Shown here one piece after another: positions 58,972 to 64,000 of a stretch of DNA of 64,000 nt. Numbering within the stretch: the stretch's first letter is position 1; each line of letters opens with the position of its first letter. The notes beneath the pieces were generated by a model. It was not told the DNA's origin and did no database searches. It worked only from the letters and a program-made list of their open reading frames with translations. The position numbers and the translations under genes are program-made. This DNA comes from Sodalis glossinidius str. 'morsitans' (GTDB lineage: Bacteria; Pseudomonadota; Gammaproteobacteria; Enterobacterales; Enterobacteriaceae): positions 3,224,001-3,288,000 of the forward strand of contig NC_007712.1 in NCBI RefSeq assembly GCF_000010085.1, given 5' to 3'.

Positions 58972-61084
58972 TCGAACCCGCGTTACAGGCGCTGGATTAC
59001 CATGCCCTCAATGCCATGCTTAACCTGTATGATGAGGCGGGCCACATCCAGTTCGATAAGGATCATCTGGCGGTGGAAGTCTACCGGCAGCAGCATGTGA
59101 TCCCGAACAGTCGCACCTTCGCCTCGCTTGAGCAAAAGTTGCAGTGCCTGGTCGACGAGGGGTATTACGAAGCTAAGGTGCTGGCGCCCTACAGTCAGGC
59201 GTTTATCGCGTCGCTGTTCGCCGAAGCCCGCGCCCAACGGTTTACATTTCAGACTTTTATGGGCGCGCTGAAGTTTTACACCAGTTATGCGCTGAAAAGC
59301 TTCGACGGCAAGCAATATCTGGAGGATTTTGAGGACAGGGTGTGCATGGTCCGCGTTAACGCTGGCCGCCGGCGACGAAACCCTCGCCAGCGCCATGATG
59401 GCTAAAATGCTTTCCGGCCGATTCCAGCCCGCGACGCCCACCTTCCTCAACTGCGGCAAACAGCAGCACGGAGAGTATGTCTCCTGCTTCTTGCTGCGTA
59501 TCGAAGATAATATGGAGTCGATAGGCCGGGCGGTGAATGCCGCGCTCCAGCTGTCGAAGCGCGGCGGCGGCGTGGCGTTTATGTTGACCAACCTGCGCGA
59601 AGCGGGCGCCCCTATCAAGCGTATCGAGAATCAATCGTCCGGGGTGATCCCGGTAATGAAAATGCTTGAGGACGCCTTTTCCTACGCCAATCAGCTCGGC
59701 GGGCGCCGTCTATTTGCACGCCCATCATCCTGATATTCTGCGCTTTCTGGACACCAAACGCGAAAACGCCGACGAGAAAATCCGCATTAAAACCCTGTCG
59801 CTGGGCGTGGTGATCCCGGATATCACTTTTCAGCTGGAGCGGGACAACCAGCCGATGTATCTCTTTTCACCTTATGACGTGGAGCGTATCTACGGTCAGC
59901 CGTTCTCCCAGTTGGCGATTGGCGAACACTATCACGAAATGGTGGCGGATAAGCGGATTCGCAAGACCGCCATCAACGCGCGCACCTTTTTCCAAACGCT
60001 GGCCGAAATCCAGTTTGAGTCCGGCTATCCCTACATGATGTTCGAGGATACGGTAAACCGCGCCAACCCCATCGCCGGGCGCATTAATATGAGTAATCTG
60101 TGCTAGGAAATTTTACAGGTCAACAGCGCCACCGAATACAACGAAGATTTGAGCTACCGTCAGGTGGGTCGTGATATTTCCTGTAATCTGGGCTCGTTGA
60201 ATATCGCGCACACAATGGACTCGCCCGATTTTGGCCACACGGTGTATACCGCTGTGCGTGCACTGACGGCGGTGTCAGACATGAGCCAAATCGGTTCCGT
60301 GCCCTCAATAGCCGAAGGAAATCAGCACTCCCACGCCATTGGTCTGGGTCAAATGAACCTACACGGTTATCTGGCGCGCGAGCACATTTACTATGGCAGC
60401 CCGGAGGCCATCGAATTTACCGATCTCTATTTTTATACCGTGACTTATTATGCGGTGCGCGCCTCCAATAGGCTCGCGATAGAGCGCGGGCGCGCTTTCG
60501 GCGGTTTTGCGCAATCACGCTACGCCAGCGGCGAGTATTTCACGCCCTATGTCAGCCAGCGCTGGGAGGCGAAAAGCGAGTGCGTGCGGCGTTTGTTCGC
60601 CAAAAGCCATATCCAGCTACCGACCCAGGAGGACTGGCGGGCGCTGGCGGAGAGCGTTAAACGACACGGGCTTTATAATCAAAACCTGCAGGCGGTGCCG
60701 CCCACCGGCTCCATCTCCTATATCAATCATTCGACCTCCAGCATTCATCCTATTGTCTCGCGTATCGAGATCCGCAAAGAGGGCAAAACCGGCCGGGTTT
60801 ATTATCCCGCGCCGTATATGACCAACGAGAATCTGGACTACTACCAGGATGCTTATGAGATAGGGCCGGCGAAAATTATTGATACTTACGCCGCGGCCAC
60901 CCGGCATGTCGATCAGGAGCCGTCGCTAACGCTCTTTTTCCGCGATACCGCCACCACGCGCGATATTAACCGGGCGCAAATTTACGCCTGGAAAAAAGGC
61001 ATTAAAACGCTCTATTACATCCGCATTCGCCAGTTGGCGCTGGAAGATACTGAAGTCGCCGGCTGCGTGTCGTTCGCCCTATAA
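58947..61084 (+). pseudogene. nrdE: Class Ib ribonucleotide reductase alpha subunit, broken
   Basis: TTG start at 58947 overlaps nrdI. SRTFASLEQKLQCLVDEGYY and FYTSYALKSFDGKQYLEDFE precede a shift near 59345, then PATPTFLNCGKQQHGEYVSC, LQLSKRGGGVAFMLTNLREA, a shift near 59700 and LRFLDTKRENADEKIRIKTL. A TAG lies at 60104-60106 after NMSNLC, then DISCNLGSLNIAHTMDSPDF and NQNLQAVPPTGSISYINHST. The C-terminus reads VAGCVSFAL where the family has GCVSCxL, so one of the two C-terminal redox Cys is replaced by Phe. Two frameshifts, one stop and a catalytic loss. Confidence 0.92.
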
Positions 61085-61100
61085 GGTCAAGGAGAAAGCG

Positions 61101-62074
61101 ATGCCCCTCGAATCTACGCGTACGCACGTCCAGGCGGTTAATTGGAACCGTATTCAGGACGATAAAGATCTGGAAGTCTGGAACCGTTTGACCGCCAATT
61201 TCTGGCTGCCTGAAAAATTACCGCTGTCCAATAGACGTCCCCGTCTTGGAACGCTCTATCCGCCCAGGAACAACAGCTGACGATCCGGGTATTTACCGGC
61301 CTGACGCTGCTGGACACGGTGCAAAATACCCTCGGTGTACCGGCGCTAATGGTCGACGCCCTGACGCCCCATGAAGAGTCGGTATTTTCCAATATCTGCT
61401 TTATGGAAGCGGTTCATGCCCGCTCCTACAGCTCGATATTCTCCACCCTCTGCTACATGGCGGATGTGGACGCCGCTTATCGCTGGAGTGAGGAAAATGC
61501 GGCCCTGAAAAATAAAGCGGCAATTATTCTCCGCCATTATCATGACAATGATTCGCTGAAAAAGAAAGTGGCCAGCGTTTTTCTGGAATTATTCTTATTT
61601 TATTCTGGCTTCTATCTGCCGATGTATTATTCTAGCCTCGGCAAGATAACCAATACCGCCGATTTAATTCGTTTGATTATTCGCGATGAAGCGGTCCACG
61701 GCTATTATATCGGCTACAAATTTCAGCGCGGTCTGGCAGCGGCGACGCCCGAGCACCGTGAGACATTGAAGCTTTTCGCCTATGATTTATTGCAGGATCT
61801 CTACGAAAATGAGCTGGCCTATAGCACCGCGCTTTATGACGACGTTGGCTGGACGGAGGACGTCACCGCATTCCTGCATTATAACGCCAATAAAGCGTTA
61901 ATAAATCTTGGCTACGAGGCGCTGTTCACGGCCTCGATGACGGCGGTCAATCCCGCCATTCTCTCGGCCTTGTCGCCAAACGCGGATGAAAACCACGACT
62001 TTTTCTCCGGCTCTGGTTCATCCTATGTCATGGGTCGGGCGGTCAACACCAAAGATGAGGACCTGGCCTTATAA
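61101..62074 (+). pseudogene. nrdF: Class Ib ribonucleotide reductase beta subunit, frameshifted
   Basis: Start at 61101 with AGGAG: VQAVNWNRIQDDKDLEVWNR and LTANFWLPEKLPLSN. Frame breaks between 61225 and 61270 (the expected DVPSWN is scrambled) lead to LSAQEQQLTIRVFTGLTLLD, EESVFSNICFMEAVHARSYS (metal ligands E, H), LIRLIIRDEAVHGYYIGYKF (E, H) and SYVMGRAVNTKDEDLAL. Only the short region near 61250 is damaged; the metal site and C-terminal NrdE-binding tail remain. Confidence 0.9.
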
Positions 62075-62695
62075 GGACTACCGGGCGGGAGGCCTCTCGC
62101 ATTAGTGGCAAAAGTTACCTGACGAGCCCTTCTGCAGCAGTGGCAAATTTTAACCGGCGGCCCGTTAGGATTGGGGCCACCTATGCCCGGTTGGGGCGGC
62201 CGCGCGGGCCGCTCCGGGCTCCTTCCGCCACGGCGCTCTCATTCCTATTCTTGCGTTAAATTCGGTCTATCAATCTTATTTCCAGACAGTCAACAAACGC
62301 CGTTGGCTATTATCCTGCCGCCATGGCTGGCGAGATAAATCTCCGTAATATATCGCGCAGGCACGGATTCATGCTTGCGCCGAATATGCGCAAAAAAGAG
62401 TCAGTGATGGGGATAGAATATATTTATTAACGTCCCTTCCGCGCCGCTTTATGACGTGGATACCGCCATCCCTTCAGAGCCAATATAGCGTTTTTTTTCA
62501 CAAGGCGATATTCGCCGCAAACCCTTGCAATCCGTAGTGGATTCGGCCGTATTAGGCCGATTCCGCGTCAGGAATATTCTATTTTTAGGGCACTCAGGGG
62601 TTGTCTCAGAATCTAAGTATGTTAGGGTATAGGGCGTTTTAATTTTGGTCAGGATTATTTAATAAAATAGATACACACGGGAAAATTATAATTTC
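62075..62695. other. Region upstream of proV
   Basis: About 620 bp without a gene. In E. coli the osmoregulated proU promoters and the upstream/downstream H-NS elements lie at this place. The stretch from 62390 is AT-rich and ends in TTATAATTTCATGG at the proV start. I cannot mark the promoter boxes reliably. Confidence 0.4.
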
Positions 62696-63898
62696 ATGGC
62701 AGTAAAACTTGAAGTAAAGAACCTTTATAAAATATTTGGCTAACACCCTGAGAGGGCGTTCAAATTGATTAACGCAGGGCAAGACAAAAATACTATATTT
62801 GCTAAAACCGGTCTGACGGTTGGCGTTAAAGATGCCAGTCTGGCCATTGAAGAAGGCGAGATATTCGTCATCATGGGATTATCCGGCTCGGGTAAATCCA
62901 CTATGGTACGCCTTCTCAATCGTCTGATAGAGCCGACACGGGGCGAGGTGCTGATTGACGGCGAGAATATTGCTAAGATCGCCGATACCGCCCTGCGCGA
63001 GGTGCGACGTAAGAAAATCAGTATGGTGTTCCAGTCTTTTGCTCTGATGCCCCATTTAAATGTGCTGGATAATACCGCCTTCGGCATGATGCTTGACGGC
63101 GTGCCTCAGCAGCAACGCCACGCCAAAGCGCTGGAAGCCCTGTAGCAGGTGGGTCTGGAGCAGCATGCACATTCCTGGCCCGACGAGCTTTCCGGCGGAA
63201 TGCGTCAACGTGTCGGCCTGGCGCGTGCGCTAGCCATCAATCCCGATATTTTGCTGATGGATGAAGCGTTTTCCGCCCTCGATCCGTTAATTCGCACCGA
63301 AATGCAAGACGAGCTTATCAAGCTGCAGTCCCGCCACCAGCGCACCATCATTTTTATCTCCCATGATCTTGACGAGGCGATGCGTATCAGCGATCGCATC
63401 GCCATCATGCAGGGGGGCAAGGTAGTGCAGATGGGCACGCCGGACGAGATCCTCAATAACCCGGCCAATGACTATGTCCGCACCTTCTTCCGCGGTGTGG
63501 ATATTTCGCAGGTCTTCAGCGCCAAGGATATTGCCCGTCGCCGGCCGGTAACCCTGATTCGTAAAACCCCGGGCGTCGGCCCGCGCTCCGCGCTGAGACT
63601 GCTGCAAGATGAGGATCGTGATTTCGGCTATGTGCTGGAACGCGGTCAGAAATTCATCGGCGTGGTCTCCATTGATTCCCTGAAAGCCACCCTTTCCGCC
63701 AATGGCACGCTGGAAGACGCCTTGCTGGCAACGCCTGCCACCGTCCCCGCCGAAACGCCGTTAAGTGAGTTGATTTCAACCGTCGCCCAGGCGCCCTGCG
63801 CCGTACCGGTCGTCGGTGAGGATAATCAATACATCGGGATTATTTCTAAAGGCATGTTGCTGCAGGCGCTGGATAAAGAGGGCATGAATAATGACTAA
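62696..63898 (+). pseudogene. proV: Glycine betaine/proline ABC transporter ATPase with two nonsense codons
   Basis: 400-codon frame, the same length as E. coli ProV. MAVKLEVKNLYKIFG, then TAA at 62741-62743, GVKDASLAIEEGEIFVIMGL with SGSGKS (Walker A), ISMVFQSFALMPHLNVLDNT and TAG at 63143-63145. The frame continues with LSGGMRQRVGLARALAINPD, ILLMDEAFSALDPLIRTEMQ and two CBS-like repeats to the end. The frame is otherwise undamaged, so the two stops are recent. Overlaps proW by eight bases. Confidence 0.92.
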
Positions 63899-64000
63899 CA
63901 CCACGACCGATCCGTGGGCCGCGACCAACGCCGCGCTGGCAGGGGATGCCACCGCGCCACATGCGGCACAGCAAAGCGCTGACTGGCTCAACAGCGGCCC
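63891..64000 (+). CDS. proW: Glycine betaine/proline ABC transporter permease, N-terminus (cut by window edge)
   Basis: ATG at 63891 lies inside the proV end. Reads MTNTTTDPWAATNAALAGDA and on to SADWLNSGP at the window edge. ProW has a long soluble N-terminus before its membrane helices, which fits. Whether the rest is intact cannot be seen. Confidence 0.75.
   Translation, partial: MTNTTTDPWAATNAALAGDATAPHAAQQSADWLNSG

Overview
The window is a heavily pseudogenised enterobacterial chromosome segment. The most likely source is an insect endosymbiont of the Sodalis type. This is an inference from three things: enterobacterial gene order (ygaC-ygaM-nrdHIEF-proVW at 57-64 kb, as in E. coli), a very high density of recent and still alignable pseudogenes carrying one to several frameshifts, nonsense codons or internal deletions each, and decayed insertion sequences. 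About two dozen reading frames look intact. More than forty genes can be recognised only as broken copies.

Layout. 0-6 kb: a broken acetate/propionate kinase, an IS110-type remnant, an IS903-type remnant (copy A), and an alpha/beta hydrolase cut in two by a second IS110-type element. 6-10.3 kb: an intact periplasmic trehalase (treA), a gene-poor 1.4 kb, an RpiB-type sugar-phosphate isomerase and the 3' part of a kduD-like dehydrogenase. 10.3-26.6 kb: a degenerate P2-like prophage that splits kduD, whose 5' part lies at 26.6-27.1 kb. Its structural genes (D, FI, FII, E, T, lysozyme, N, P, Q) are all broken and the tail block is inverted. Its control genes (ogr, cox-like, C repressor, integrase) are intact. 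An intact, AT-rich, 440-residue metallophosphoesterase occupies the place where P2 phages carry tin/old-type accessory defence genes.

27-33.5 kb: an XRE-type regulator and a ruined sugar-acid or tetrose catabolic set (an unidentified large protein, a Gfo/Idh/MocA dehydrogenase, DhaKL kinase, PTS IIB). 33.4-38.9 kb: a membrane protein cut by IS903-type copy B, which itself carries a 98-bp MITE-like insert; then peptidase pseudogenes (M55 and P1 families), an intact TetR regulator, and broken GNAT, DMT exporter and LysR genes. 39.2-42.1 kb: intact emrE-like and speG genes, a tsx pseudogene and an intact GNAT gene. 42.3-49.3 kb: broken MetE-like, glgX, shikimate-dehydrogenase-like and MetX-like genes around one intact DUF3830-like gene. 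49.5-56.8 kb: an intact TetR gene next to a dead catabolic and uptake cluster (2Fe-2S reductase, glutamine-synthetase-like enzyme, aldo/keto reductase, luciferase-like enzyme, amino-acid ABC transporter), interrupted by IS903-type copy C with a 9-bp target duplication. 57.2-64 kb: ygaC (broken), ygaM (intact), nrdH (intact), nrdI, nrdE, nrdF and proV (all broken), and the start of proW.

Functionally the segment has lost most carbon-catabolic, uptake and stress capacity. It keeps trehalose hydrolysis, polyamine acetylation, a small multidrug exporter, a few regulators and the phage control genes. I saw no tRNA, rRNA or CRISPR array.
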